A stretch of DNA of 64,000 nucleotides. Origin: Saccharomycodes ludwigii. Lineage: Eukaryota; Ascomycota; Saccharomycetes; Saccharomycodales; Saccharomycodaceae. A model generated the notes under the pieces. It saw only the letters and a list, made by a program, of their open reading frames with translations, did no database searches and was not told the DNA's origin. The stretch is taken from positions 992,001 through 1,056,000 of the forward strand of contig NC_060203.1 in assembly GCF_020623625.1 (NCBI RefSeq), written 5' to 3'. Below, one piece after another: positions 21,323-31,535 of this stretch (position 1 is its first letter; every line of letters starts with the position of its first letter). The position numbers and the translations under genes are program-made.

Positions 21323-24300
21323 TCAATCGTTTTTTTCTTCTTCATCGAAAATTTGATCATCTAAATCAAAATCATAATAATATGGATCACCAAAAACATG
21401 ATAACAATGCCCATCTACACCCTCACCTAAATATTTAGAAGGAAATCTCAATCCCCATGGAACTTCATCTACGTTCTTGACTTTGTGATTCTGGTACAAT
21501 AAATCCTCACCAACCTCTTGAATTTCATTATCGTCCAAAACTTGAAATTTGCCAACTTGCAATTCAGTATCAGTAATCGTGCCACGACTAACTCTTGCAT
21601 ACCCTACTCTTTTCAAATTTTTATATAAAATATATTCACACCACCTTTCCATGTCTTCGGGTTCAATATCATGCATGCCACTAACATCACTTACATAATT
21701 GTTATAAAATCCTTCGTGTGGTTTAGTAACCAAATAACTCAACAAAATACTTGGCCTTCCTATAGGCACAGAACCCATATATTGTGCCAGCTTCTCACTC
21801 TGCAACCTTCTATCTTCTTCATCTTCTTCTTGGCCACTGTGGAATACAAAAACATCAACCAACTTCCCGCCATACATTTGCAAAGTCGCATGAATGGCAG
21901 GCGCCAATTCCCCCTTGGGAGAAGGCAATAAATAATGTTTCGATTCAATGATTGGAAATTTAGATAATAAGGCACACCCCCAGGTATGTTTATTTGGACC
22001 TGGACCATAATCCGCATACATATTTAGTTTATGGCCTAGTTCGTTGGTTAAATCACGATTACCCATCGTAATCCTTTGAGTGTCTGTTTCCAATAATCCA
22101 ACAACATCTAACTCCATGCTTTCAATTAAGTTGATTATTCTTTTTTCGCTAGCCCACATATCATTATCCAAACCAAAGTGAATCGTCCAGATACCAGCCG
22201 TAAATAGTTTTTCTGGGGCATGATGTGGCTGAGGCAACCCAGTTTTAAAAGGCTGTAACTGCTTATGAAAAATCCCAAGTAAAGTAAAAAGTGTTACTGC
22301 CATACCAACCAAAAACCGGTAGAATTTGGAACATTTAACAGAGTGACATCTGATACTATAACCAGCAGGTTTTCCACCGACTATTAACCCAAGTATAATA
22401 TTCAGAGTAGAAAACAATAAAACATGTGGCAACCTTTCCCTTAAAAGCCAACCATATGGAACGAAAGCATAAGCGACAGTCCAAACATGAGCTAAAATAA
22501 GCAAAACATAAATAAAAAAAGAACAACAAAATACAGATATCGAATGCAGTTCATATAAAGACTGGAAATAATATGGAATACACCAAATTATACTAATTAA
22601 ATATGGTACTCCGCCATATAGATAATTGTCCCACTCAGTAATATGCGACGAAGAAAGTACGAGGGTCGATATTGTCAATAATAGAATTACTACACATTTC
22701 TTTGACAAGGTTGGTGCCAATATGAAATTGGTTAATGATGAAAATAACATAATTAAACAAGTTAATGAGCTCCATGGCCAGTGTAACAACGGAGTTCCTC
22801 CATTCTTCATATTCCAACCTTCCCAAGACCAATATATTAAAGTAGACGAATCTGACAACAACTGATGGATGGCAAACAATAATGAACCAAACCCAAATAT
22901 AATTAGACTTTTTGACACTAATGTATAACTTACAGTGCTCCTGCTTATGGTACCATTAGGTGTTTTAAATTTATTTAGATTAGGGGCAATGAATGACAAA
23001 ACTAAACCAATAATGATTCCGGTTTTATTCCAACCACCATTTCCCTCATACATTATAGGCCATAAAGGGTTATTTGTAAACCAGCCCATTTTCACAATAA
23101 CACTTAAAGTCAAACCTAAACACCAGCAAACGCTGTATTCCAAAATTTTCCAGTCAGTATCCAACATAGAATAAATATAATAAACAAAATTTAAAACACA
23201 CAAGCTGCAACCAATACCAACAACTATTAATCTTTTTTCTGGAATGGAAACCAAATAGGAACCCAGCGCAATCAAGGAAGATAATAATGTTCCATAATGA
23301 TTTACCCATAATGAACAATATGGTATATAATATAACACCGGTGCTACTAAAAAAAAAATAGACAATTCGTAACCCGAAATTCCCATATACCATAGCGGGA
23401 AATGCCATATAATGCATAACAAGGCGGTGGCACTCGTCCAAAATAGAAAAGATTGATATGTTGCAATGATAAAATCTATAATGTTGATAAAAATTTCAAA
23501 ATTTGCGCTGTCTCTCATGGTGTTAAAATGTGATTTTTTGTTCTCCTGAGGAATAATGATATCTTTTTCGATGAGGAGTTGGGTGATTTCTTCTTTGTCT
23601 ATACTTAACACTTCATCATCTGACAAAAATGATATATCCTCCTGTTCGCTTAATATATAATCAGGATCATCTTCCTGGTCATTGACATCTTGTTTTCCCA
23701 CGTTCATAAAACTCAAACCAAAAGTTGGCTTTATTCTGAATAGAATATCTAGGCATTGGAAATCGTTTAAACACAAAAAATCAAATAAAATATCCAAAAT
23801 AATTAAAGTCCATTCAAAATATGCGTAAATAGAATATGCTCCCGGTCTAATCTTCACTTTATGTTGAATAAACCAATAAATTAGTGGAATTAACGTTCCA
23901 AAAAATGAGATACTACACAAAATTTTCCCTTTTTTCCACTTTTCCCCACCTTTTTTTATCGTTATAATATTCCAAGGTATCGTTAAAATAATGTAAGCAA
24001 TCATGAAAACATCATGTGTATCATGATCATCGGTACTAGTGATATACACCCAGCCACCACAAGTAACGGTTCTTAAGACACCAACAATTAGTTGACTCCA
24101 GCAATAATTATTTATGATGAAATGGCAACCTAGTAACAAAAATCGAGGTAGTGCGGTAAGTGCAATTAATATTTGAAAAACTGATCTCTCTGGATATCTA
24201 TCACCAATTGCTGCCGATACGCTTGGAAACCATTCGTCAGGATAGGAAAAGTGTGCGTTTGTGATGATTTTAATGTAGTGTAACTTATAGGCAATTATCA

Positions 24301-24436
24301 AAGCTACCAGGAATGCCAATAAACTACAAAAAGAATGTGCTATAGCTATTAGCGAGGCATTAAATTTTATATTTTTGGTCAATTTTTGTGTGTGCGTAGT
24401 ACTGGTAACTGTAGTCCTTAGGTGTGACTTACTCAT
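21323..24436 (-). CDS. CWH43: GPI-anchor lipid remodelling protein Cwh43
   Basis: Multispanning membrane protein that exchanges the lipid part of GPI anchors for ceramide. 1037 residues (S. cerevisiae: 953). The N-terminal third is a Frag1/DRAM-like region with several membrane spans (ASLIAIAHSFCSLLAFLVAL, ILTIPWNIITI), then an acidic cytoplasmic loop (about residues 255-300), a second set of many hydrophobic helices, and a C-terminal lumenal domain related to endonuclease/exonuclease/phosphatase folds (GIWTIHFGLDND, VVGLLETDTQR, VFVFHSGQEEDEEDR). S. cerevisiae has the same neighbour, YCR016W. The start at 24436 opens a short cytoplasmic leader before the first helix. Identity is based on length, domain order and recalled similarity. 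Confidence 0.93.
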   Translation of the reverse strand: MSKSHLRTTVTSTTHTQKLTKNIKFNASLIAIAHSFCSLLAFLVALIIAYKLHYIKIITNAHFSYPDEWFPSVSAAIGDRYPERSVFQILIALTALPRFLLLGCHFIINNYCWSQLIVGVLRTVTCGGWVYITSTDDHDTHDVFMIAYIILTIPWNIITIKKGGEKWKKGKILCSISFFGTLIPLIYWFIQHKVKIRPGAYSIYAYFEWTLIILDILFDFLCLNDFQCLDILFRIKPTFGLSFMNVGKQDVNDQEDDPDYILSEQEDISFLSDDEVLSIDKEEITQLLIEKDIIIPQENKKSHFNTMRDSANFEIFINIIDFIIATYQSFLFWTSATALLCIIWHFPLWYMGISGYELSIFFLVAPVLYYIPYCSLWVNHYGTLLSSLIALGSYLVSIPEKRLIVVGIGCSLCVLNFVYYIYSMLDTDWKILEYSVCWCLGLTLSVIVKMGWFTNNPLWPIMYEGNGGWNKTGIIIGLVLSFIAPNLNKFKTPNGTISRSTVSYTLVSKSLIIFGFGSLLFAIHQLLSDSSTLIYWSWEGWNMKNGGTPLLHWPWSSLTCLIMLFSSLTNFILAPTLSKKCVVILLLTISTLVLSSSHITEWDNYLYGGVPYLISIIWCIPYYFQSLYELHSISVFCCSFFIYVLLILAHVWTVAYAFVPYGWLLRERLPHVLLFSTLNIILGLIVGGKPAGYSIRCHSVKCSKFYRFLVGMAVTLFTLLGIFHKQLQPFKTGLPQPHHAPEKLFTAGIWTIHFGLDNDMWASEKRIINLIESMELDVVGLLETDTQRITMGNRDLTNELGHKLNMYADYGPGPNKHTWGCALLSKFPIIESKHYLLPSPKGELAPAIHATLQMYGGKLVDVFVFHSGQEEDEEDRRLQSEKLAQYMGSVPIGRPSILLSYLVTKPHEGFYNNYVSDVSGMHDIEPEDMERWCEYILYKNLKRVGYARVSRGTITDTELQVGKFQVLDDNEIQEVGEDLLYQNHKVKNVDEVPWGLRFPSKYLGEGVDGHCYHVFGDPYYYDFDLDDQIFDEEEKND

Positions 24437-25183
24437 TAGATATATATATATATATATATATATAAATATAAATTTAGAATAAAATAAAATATAATAAAAA
24501 CAATAATAATTGGAGTCCTTATGTTATGTTACTCTAGGTTTTTCTTTTATCTTTGTATTTATAATTTTACACTAGGAGTGTTAATGAGTTTAGAATGTAA
24601 GCGAAATGCAAAAAAAAAAAAAAAAAGATAGTTTTACTCAAAAAGAACTAACACATCAACTTGTAATAAAAGGTATCAGGACACTTGGGATAATTTCACT
24701 GCCATTCTCTTAGAGGAAACAAAAAAAAAAAAAAAATTAAAAAAAAAAAAGAAAAAGAATGGCAGAATGCAAATGTATTTAAACAAAGCAAAAAGAGAAA
24801 TGCCTGTATATATTTTTTTTTTTTTTTTTTTTTGTGTGTGTGATCGTTTTACTGTCTCTTCATTAAAATATTTACATATAAAACAAATAACAAAGCGTGC
24901 GCATCACGTGCCTCAGTTACCACGTAGAACCTTCAAATTAGAATTAAAGATTTAAGCTGTTTCACACGTTCAACCTAAAGAAAAGAAAAGAAAAGAAAAG
25001 AAAGGAAAATAAAGAAAGGGATATAAACAATTAATCAGATAAATCTATGTATACATATAATATAAGTGAAATGTATGATGTCAAAAAAAAAATACAAATA
25101 GCAAATAGTTCAAATAAAAATAAGCAAACGAGTTCAATAAGCGATTGGTCAAACAAAACAACAAAAAAAAAACCACATATATG

Positions 25184-25215
<32 letters not shown>

Positions 25216-25242
25216 AAATAAAACTCTGCACCTAACCTTGCA
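24437..25242. promoter_or_regulatory. Intergenic region, CWH43 promoter and GLC3 3' end
   Basis: 806 bases. (TA)n run next to the CWH43 start (about 24439-24464), several A runs, ATCACGTG E-box (about 24902-24909), an AAAAG repeat (about 24977-25002), and an A run of about 26 (25185-25210) near the GLC3 3' end. No RNA gene recognised. Confidence 0.4.
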
Positions 25243-27402
25243 TCATACCCTATTTTCCAAGGCTAGGACAATTGCAACTCTACTCGGAATATAAACTTGA
25301 ATATAATTCTTACGCCCGTTCCAAGGCAAATCAACAGTAAAGAATCTTGACTTTGCTTCGTCAATACGATTGTGTCCACCAAACTCAGACCTATCACTGT
25401 TCAAAATAATCTTATAAGCGCCAGGAACTTCAACGCCAATTCTATAATCTACAAAACTCTGGGTAGGATGGAAATTAAAAATAAAGATCAACCCATTCCT
25501 CTCATATGCTATAACTTTATCAACTTCATGCTTTAAAGAAACATAGGCCTGTGGAGTATTCAACCATGTATAATGTGACTCACAGTGTTGTAAATATTTA
25601 TCAAATTGATATAAATCTTTATAACGTAATAAACGGTCGTCAACCAAGTTAAATTGACGTCTGGCATAATGATAACTCTGTCCATTCAGCTGAGTAGGAA
25701 AATCTAACCACTCCGGATGTCCAAACTCATTACCCTCAAAATTCAAGTACGCTTCGCCACCCAAAGAATGCGTAATCAATCTGATCAACTTGTGTAGTGA
25801 AATACCCCTGTCGACTACTGGTGTCAAACTTGTCAAAACAGTCATATCTGTGTACATAGCAGCATCCATCAACCAGAATGCCAAAGTCTTGTCTCCAACT
25901 AAAGCTTGATCGTGAGATTCCGCATATGCAACCACCTTTTCGCCATGTCTCCTATTGGTCAAATTGTAAACAATCTTGCCCATCTCCCAATCTTCATCCT
26001 TGCACTCCTTCAATAACTTGATCCACATATCAGGAATTGCCATTGCTAATCTATAGTTAAAACCACCACCACCAATTGACCTAGGCAAACATAGAGTGGG
26101 GTAGCCAGAAACATCCTCAGCAATAGTATTACTATCAGGTAGCATTTCATGAATTAAATCATTGGCTAACATCAAATAGGCCAATGCCTCATGATCAACA
26201 AAGCTTCGGTCACGGGATAGATATTCATTATAATCGCCGCTAAAACCAAAACCACATCCATGGTGCGAATAAAGCATTGAGGTCACACCATCAAATCGGA
26301 ACCCATCAAACTTGTACACATCAATGAAAAATGCCAAATTAGCCAATAAAAATCGTTGCACTTCGTATTTACCATAGTTGAACAATCTAGAATCCCATAA
26401 GGGGTGCTCACCCCTGCCACCAGAAGACTGAAGAGAATGGAAGTATTGGTGATCCGAACCATCGAAGAAATTTAAGCCATCCCCTGAATTTTTGCTTGCA
26501 TGGGAATGGACTACATCAAGGAAAACGCTAATACCTAACTTATGCGCAGCATCTATTAATTTTTTCAAATCATCAGGTGTACCATATCTACTACTGACCG
26601 CAAAAAAATTAGTTACTTGATACCCAAACGAACCATAATATGCGTGCTCCATGATGGCCATCAATTGGACTACATTATAACCCAGATCATGAATACGTGG
26701 CAACACATTTGCAGTAAACTCATTATAAGTACCTATTTTAGGCTCTGGAGTGGATATCCCTATATGAGCCTCATAAATTTTCAAACCAGAGGTACCTACA
26801 GTGGGAGCGACATTAGCAGAAGTAGGCTTGTATATTTCCATATTTGGATTCCAAAAACGGCCTTCGTAGCCTGGACCATATTGCTTCACGGTCTCCTCAT
26901 CAGGCTGGGTACATCTAGTGATCCAAGCAGGGATCCTATATATTTTTGAACCATCTGGTAAAATAAATAAAAGCTTAACTTTGCTATCATGAGGAATGGC
27001 ATATTGAAGTTCGCCACTCTCGGCATTTTTAACAGGTGGTAAAAGAATTTCAAAGTTACCATACTCATCTTTTTTCAATTCATGAGAGGACTCATTCCAG
27101 TTATTGAAATCACCAATTAAAAAAGCTCTAGATGCATTAGGTGCCCATTCCTTGAATGTAATATCTTTGTTGTTGGCATTTACATGGAAACCAAACTCTT
27201 TATAGGCATTTCTCGCAAAATCAGTTAAGCTAGTGCTATTACCATTGGTTAATTTGTAGTTCCATTCATCTGCCAAATATCTTCTTTCACTTAAAACATC
27301 AGCAAACGGTCTTAAATATGGATCTAATTGGATACAACCCTTAACATTATCAGGTACGTTGCTATTGGCAGTGGCATTATCATTGTTATTATTTGTAGTC
27401 AT
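25243..27402 (-). CDS. GLC3: 1,4-alpha-glucan (glycogen) branching enzyme
   Basis: Cytoplasmic enzyme that introduces alpha-1,6 branches into glycogen. 719 residues (S. cerevisiae: 704). Order: an N-terminal CBM48-type domain ([20 protein letters not shown]), then a GH13 TIM barrel with region I ([10 protein letters not shown]), region II carrying the nucleophile ([11 protein letters not shown]), region III ([10 protein letters not shown]), region IV ([14 protein letters not shown]), and a C-terminal beta domain ([13 protein letters not shown]). Catalytic residues look complete. UBC8 lies immediately upstream on the same strand, as in S. cerevisiae. Three stress-element pentamers sit in the upstream region (27599-27603, 27787-27791, 27838-27842), which fits induction on stress and entry to stationary phase. 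Confidence 0.98.
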   Translation of the reverse strand: MTTNNNNDNATANSNVPDNVKGCIQLDPYLRPFADVLSERRYLADEWNYKLTNGNSTSLTDFARNAYKEFGFHVNANNKDITFKEWAPNASRAFLIGDFNNWNESSHELKKDEYGNFEILLPPVKNAESGELQYAIPHDSKVKLLFILPDGSKIYRIPAWITRCTQPDEETVKQYGPGYEGRFWNPNMEIYKPTSANVAPTVGTSGLKIYEAHIGISTPEPKIGTYNEFTANVLPRIHDLGYNVVQLMAIMEHAYYGSFGYQVTNFFAVSSRYGTPDDLKKLIDAAHKLGISVFLDVVHSHASKNSGDGLNFFDGSDHQYFHSLQSSGGRGEHPLWDSRLFNYGKYEVQRFLLANLAFFIDVYKFDGFRFDGVTSMLYSHHGCGFGFSGDYNEYLSRDRSFVDHEALAYLMLANDLIHEMLPDSNTIAEDVSGYPTLCLPRSIGGGGFNYRLAMAIPDMWIKLLKECKDEDWEMGKIVYNLTNRRHGEKVVAYAESHDQALVGDKTLAFWLMDAAMYTDMTVLTSLTPVVDRGISLHKLIRLITHSLGGEAYLNFEGNEFGHPEWLDFPTQLNGQSYHYARRQFNLVDDRLLRYKDLYQFDKYLQHCESHYTWLNTPQAYVSLKHEVDKVIAYERNGLIFIFNFHPTQSFVDYRIGVEVPGAYKIILNSDRSEFGGHNRIDEAKSRFFTVDLPWNGRKNYIQVYIPSRVAIVLALENRV

Positions 27403-28542
27403 CTGATATAAACGATGGTAGTAAAGTTAGAATAGATTAGTAACAATTATGTTTCTTTATTGATTTTTGATTTTTGATTTTTGATTTTAAGTTTTTAATT
27501 TTTAAATTATTTTTTTTTTAAATTATTCTTATTTTCTCTTTAAAAATACAAACAGGTTGTCTATTTATAAATGGATGATATATATACTATTTAAGAAGAG
27601 GGGAAAGAAAAAAAAGAAAAAAAAAGAAAGAAAGAGAGAGATTCACAATGTATGAGAATGATTGGCGGTAAACATTGATTATTATTATTATTATTATTAT
27701 ACAAATAACGTTATATAATATAATTTCTAGACTCTGAGAATAAACAAAGGTTATTTTTAGTTAACTTTTTCTTTTACAAAAATGAAAGGGGAAAATAACA
27801 GGGAGAATGAGCCCATTTAATATCTACATAATCACCCCCCCTAAAAAAAGATTACAATATTATTATTATACGGAACTTTCTCAACACAAAAAAAATTGTT
27901 GGCCTAACTGATGCGGATCACAATAACAACCACCACCCCACATTTTTCATTTAATATATTTTCAATTCAATTATAATCCAATTTCAATCCCACTTCCCAT
28001 AATCAACAAATAGCAGTAATAAATCATCCTCTACCAACCAGTTTATAATTTTGCAAAAGAATGCTGAAGAGGTATGAAAAAAAAAAAAAAAAAAAAAAAA
28101 AAATATCATACCATCACGTGCTTACCATCGCTATTCAAGTTCCATTCCTTCTTTTCTGCAAATGTTAATTATATTCAACCAGCTTATTATTAGATCATAA
28201 AGGCGACAATACAATGCCAAAATTCTAACTTTTAAAAATCCAAATGTTATTTGGCTCGACATTAATAAATTGTGGTATATATATATATTTATGTATGCAG
28301 TAAATATATACGATGATATTCTCTTCCTAAAGAATCTCCTAGAGAGGTAAATGAAACAAAAACAAAAAAAAAAAAAAAAAAAAATAAACTAGTAAGCTAA
28401 AACAACAATAACTATGATAACGCTAATAAAAATAATAAAAGGAAAAAACAAGCAAAATTCTTTTCAAGCATAATAAATGGTATCAAAAAAAATAACAATA
28501 ATAAAAGTATATAGACCACATTCTTGCCGTAAACAACATTAT
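27403..28542. promoter_or_regulatory. GLC3 promoter region and UBC8 3' flank
   Basis: 1140 bases. Three STRE-type pentamers: AGGGG 27599-27603 and 27787-27791, CCCCT 27838-27842. Also a TTTTTGA repeat (about 27460-27487), an ATT trinucleotide repeat (about 27677-27699), a purine-rich run (about 27595-27640), A runs near 28077-28102 and 28362-28383, and ATCACGTG (about 28113-28120). Confidence 0.55.
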
Positions 28543-29436
28543 TTACTCATCATCACTTAGATCACTTAAATTTTCATCCATCAACTCATCATCGTCATCT
28601 TCTATTATATCTATATCACTCAACTCATCATCATCATCATCATCATCATCAGCGATACCATTAGCCTGTGTGTTATTTTTATTATGCAAAGTGGAGGAAG
28701 TGTTACTTGTATGATCAGTATGATTATCATCTAAATCATAACTATCCATTATATCCAAACCACTACTATTATTGTTGTTATAAACATTATTATTAATATT
28801 CTCGCCATTGCCTCCCTGTTTCATTAGTTTGAAATTGCAAAACTTATCATCAACATGCCTCCTACTGCTTAAATTATCGGTAACAAAACCATCATGATCG
28901 TCATCATCATCATATTCCTCATCATTCGAAATGTCACCATCTTCATCATAATCGTCCTCTTTACCAAATTTCTCAATATAAGCCTTTTTATTAGCGTACT
29001 GCTCCACATAGCTTCGAATTCTTTCTTCATATGATTTAGGATCTGACAGCTGCAAGTTGGCAGCTTCCTTGTTCATTGGATCACTACCATTAGGTTCCTT
29101 TAATAAACCTGGAATCATCCACTCCACAACATTAACCAAATCATAAATAGGACTCCATTTCGTATTCATAACATCTAAACATATTGTACCACTTTCAAAG
29201 TCTATATTTGGATGATATATTCTATTTTCAAAACCAATACTTGGTGATTTAAATGGATATTCTTTGGGCAACTCTACGTGTAACCTCCAAATACCATTTT
29301 CATAAGGTGTCTCTCGTGGCCCGTTAAATTTAATACCGAACGAAGTTATATCTGAGTCATCTTGTAAAATCACTTCGTGGTTTGACATAAATAGTTTTTT
29401 TACGTCGGTTTCTATCCTTTTGTTATGGCTACTCAT
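28543..29436 (-). CDS. UBC8: E2 ubiquitin-conjugating enzyme Ubc8 with long acidic tail
   Basis: Ubiquitin-conjugating enzyme that in S. cerevisiae supports GID-dependent catabolite degradation of fructose-1,6-bisphosphatase. The UBC fold covers residues 1-155: HVELPKEYPFKSPSIGF, the HPN motif (YHPNIDFESG) and the active-site Cys at about residue 86 (GTICLDV), then VVEWMIPGLLKEPNGSDP. The tail, about residues 165-297, is almost entirely Asp/Glu/Asn/Ser; total length 297 against 218 in S. cerevisiae, so the acidic extension is longer. S. cerevisiae UBC8 has an intron near its start; here ATG runs straight into SSHNKRIETDV with no splice signals seen. A (GTTT)6 repeat (29443-29466, + strand) lies just before the start. 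Confidence 0.96.
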   Translation of the reverse strand: MSSHNKRIETDVKKLFMSNHEVILQDDSDITSFGIKFNGPRETPYENGIWRLHVELPKEYPFKSPSIGFENRIYHPNIDFESGTICLDVMNTKWSPIYDLVNVVEWMIPGLLKEPNGSDPMNKEAANLQLSDPKSYEERIRSYVEQYANKKAYIEKFGKEDDYDEDGDISNDEEYDDDDDHDGFVTDNLSSRRHVDDKFCNFKLMKQGGNGENINNNVYNNNNSSGLDIMDSYDLDDNHTDHTSNTSSTLHNKNNTQANGIADDDDDDDDELSDIDIIEDDDDELMDENLSDLSDDE

Positions 29437-30324
29437 GGGTATGTTTGTTTGTTTGTTTGTTTGTTTCCTTCTTTGGTTGTATCTATAGGTTATAGGCTAT
29501 AATATTATTTCTCTCCTGTTTCTTTTTCTTTTTCTTTTTCCTTTTCTTTTTTTTTTTTTTAATTGATATAAAGCTATAGTGTTGTAAAAACAGTAAATCG
29601 AAATAAAATAAAAGATAAGCACAATAAAAAAAAGAAAAAAGAAAATAAATAAGTAAAGTACTATGTTTCCTTATATATATATATATCTTTTCTTGAGTTT
29701 ATAATTATCATACATTAAAAATATAATTACATAATCAAGGCTATCTTTACCTAAATGATTTTCTATTAATAAAGATTACTATAATTTGATAAAGGGGGTG
29801 GGGAGTAAATGTGTGGGTTTACAAAGAAATAATAATTGATAATGTCCTAATATTTTTTATATCTCTAAGTATTATTTACACGGATTATTGCAGGTTCTAT
29901 TATAAAAAAAAATTTTTTTAAGGGGGATGAAAGGACGAGAGGAAAACGGTATAGGTGGCGAGGGGAATAGCAGGGGGGGGGGGGGAAGGGGCCAAAAAAG
30001 AGAGAAAAAAAAATTAGACAGACAGAGAGAAAGAGAAAGAGAAAGAGAAAGAGAAAGAGAAAGAGAGAAATAAAAAAACAAAAAACCCTGTTTCTGGATT
30101 TTAACACTGTTAGTTGCTTTATTTAAGCACCGTCTTCTATACAGAGATATTTACTATTCACTTTAGTCGCTTTGGTCAGTCCAAAGCTACGTTATTTAAT
30201 ATACAATGTATATGTTTCAGTCACAAACTTAACAAACATGGTTATTTAATATTTATTCAAATAAAATAGATAAACAAGCTATATTTAGTATATCTTTGTA
30301 ATATTCCTTTCTCATTTTTATTAG
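29437..30324. other. Intergenic region UBC8-HTL1 with G-run and simple repeats
   Basis: 888 bases. Contents: (GTTT)6 at 29443-29466; CT-rich run near 29517-29560; (TA)n near 29676-29687; a 13-base G run (29973-29985) followed by AAGGGG; a (GAGAAA)n repeat (about 30025-30067). Open frames on the minus strand here are translations of the repeats. No gene supported. Confidence 0.5.
29973..29985 (+). repeat. G13 run
   Basis: Thirteen consecutive G followed by AA and GGGG, conspicuous in an AT-rich intergenic region; the neighbouring (GAGAAA)n repeat begins 40 bases later. Confidence 0.95.
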
Positions 30325-30630
30325 TCATTTGTCTTTCAATGTTTTAAGCAGTTCGTTAATTTTTTTACTTCTTACTACTAGTGGTTCTTCTTCTTCTTCT
30401 TTGTTCTTTTGTTGTTGTTTATCTGTATTTATTAGATTGAACAATTCATACAATTGCAATTTGTTTTCTATTAGTTCATAATATGTAGTGTTTTTTAATG
30501 TCAAGGAGTTATTATTAATATTATTAATATTAGCACTGGGATTATTATTATTATGGTTATTATTATTATTATTATTATTGGCAGCGATGGTTGCGGCAGT
30601 AGCAGTATTAGCTGCGGTGGCTATTGTCAT
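30325..30630 (-). CDS. HTL1: Htl1, small subunit of the RSC chromatin remodelling complex
   Basis: 101 residues; S. cerevisiae Htl1 has 78. The N-terminal 40 residues are low complexity (Thr/Ala then poly-Asn). The remainder aligns by eye with what I remember of Htl1: SLTLKNTTYYELIENKLQLY against NVTLKNLTAFQLLSQREN, then ELFNLI against ELLNLV, and a basic C-terminal helix (KKINELLKTLKDK against KKMLDALKNERKK). Position supports it: it is divergent from MAK31, as in S. cerevisiae. RSC is a nuclear ATP-dependent nucleosome remodeller. Two ways to doubt it: short length and repeat-rich start; but the matching segment and synteny agree. Confidence 0.82.
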   Translation of the reverse strand: MTIATAANTATAATIAANNNNNNNNHNNNNPSANINNINNNSLTLKNTTYYELIENKLQLYELFNLINTDKQQQKNKEEEEEPLVVRSKKINELLKTLKDK

Positions 30631-31115
30631 TAGTTGGTGCTATGGTTATTTTTATATCAGTTGATAGCAAGTCTTGAATGTTTAAAATAGTGCGTTAAAC
30701 GTTTGCACAAATAAGTTTTTGTTAATAATTAAGAGTTCAAAATTTGCAATTACTCTCGTATAATTCCGATTGCTTTTCTCCCCCAGCTTAATTATAAACA
30801 TTAAAAATAAAAGGAAAAAGAAACAAATAGATATTATTTTTAAGCACATAAAAAAGTTAGTTCAGCCGGGTAGCATTTGATGGGCTTCTATTGACTAATA
30901 AACTGTTTGTTTTTATCATTTTTTTTTTTTTTTTTTTTTTTTTTATTCTTTTCCTTTCTTTTATACCTATAATTATATTTGTCCTTTTCTTTCCCCTTCT
31001 TCTTCTTCTTGAATAAATTGAATGCCTCTATGATTGTCCCATCGCTGGATTTAACTTAAAAAAAAAAAAAAAAAAAAAAGAAAAAAAAAATACAAATTAA
31101 TATAAATATCCAAGC
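30631..31115. promoter_or_regulatory. Divergent promoter HTL1/MAK31
   Basis: 485 bases with T run (about 30920-30944), CTT repeats (about 30998-31010), and A-rich runs (about 31059-31090) just before the MAK31 ATG. Nothing else recognised. Confidence 0.4.
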
Positions 31116-31430
31116 ATGACTAATGGTTTAGACAAACTGGATTATTTCATTGGATCAGCGTTATATATAAAAGTAAAAAAACCACACGAAAGTAGCAATG
31201 TTACCACCGACAACATAACTAATTTAAAAAATAATAGATCAATAAAGGGTATATTGGTAGCATCAGATTGTGATTTAAATCTATTATTAGATCAAGTAGT
31301 TGAATATAATGAAAGCAATAGTATAGAGAGAGAACTAGGCCTAGTGAGTGTTCCAAGGGAAACCATAAAATCAATACATATTTTGAAAAGTGATATGAAT
31401 ACTTTGATGTCGTCAAACTATAAAAAATAA
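31116..31430 (+). CDS. MAK31: Mak31/Naa38, Sm-like subunit of NatC N-acetyltransferase
   Basis: Auxiliary subunit of the ribosome-associated NatC N-terminal acetyltransferase. 104 residues (S. cerevisiae: 88). Sm-fold strands are visible: LDYFIGSALYIKV (Sm1 start), GILVASDCDLNLLLDQVVEY (the Sm1 motif with its Asp and Asn), and RELGLVSVPRETIKSIHI (Sm2). The Sm2 segment matches my recollection of Mak31 (GLVSVPRRSVKTI). An insert of about 15 polar residues sits between strands 1 and 2 (KKPHESSNVTTDNIT). It is flanked by HTL1 and, one gene away, MAK32, as in S. cerevisiae, where PET18 lies in the gap instead of the dehydrogenase found here. Confidence 0.93.
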   Translation: MTNGLDKLDYFIGSALYIKVKKPHESSNVTTDNITNLKNNRSIKGILVASDCDLNLLLDQVVEYNESNSIERELGLVSVPRETIKSIHILKSDMNTLMSSNYKK

Positions 31431-31535
31431 AAATAATATCATAAATGTCTGAATATAGGTATATATATATATATATATATATATACATAAACATACAAGC
31501 ATACAAATATACATACATATATATTAAGTAGCATA

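Noticed and set aside
29865-30107. Minus-strand open frames of 69-80 codons upstream of HTL1
   Set aside because: They translate the (GAGAAA)n and G-run repeats; products are Leu/Phe/Ser runs.
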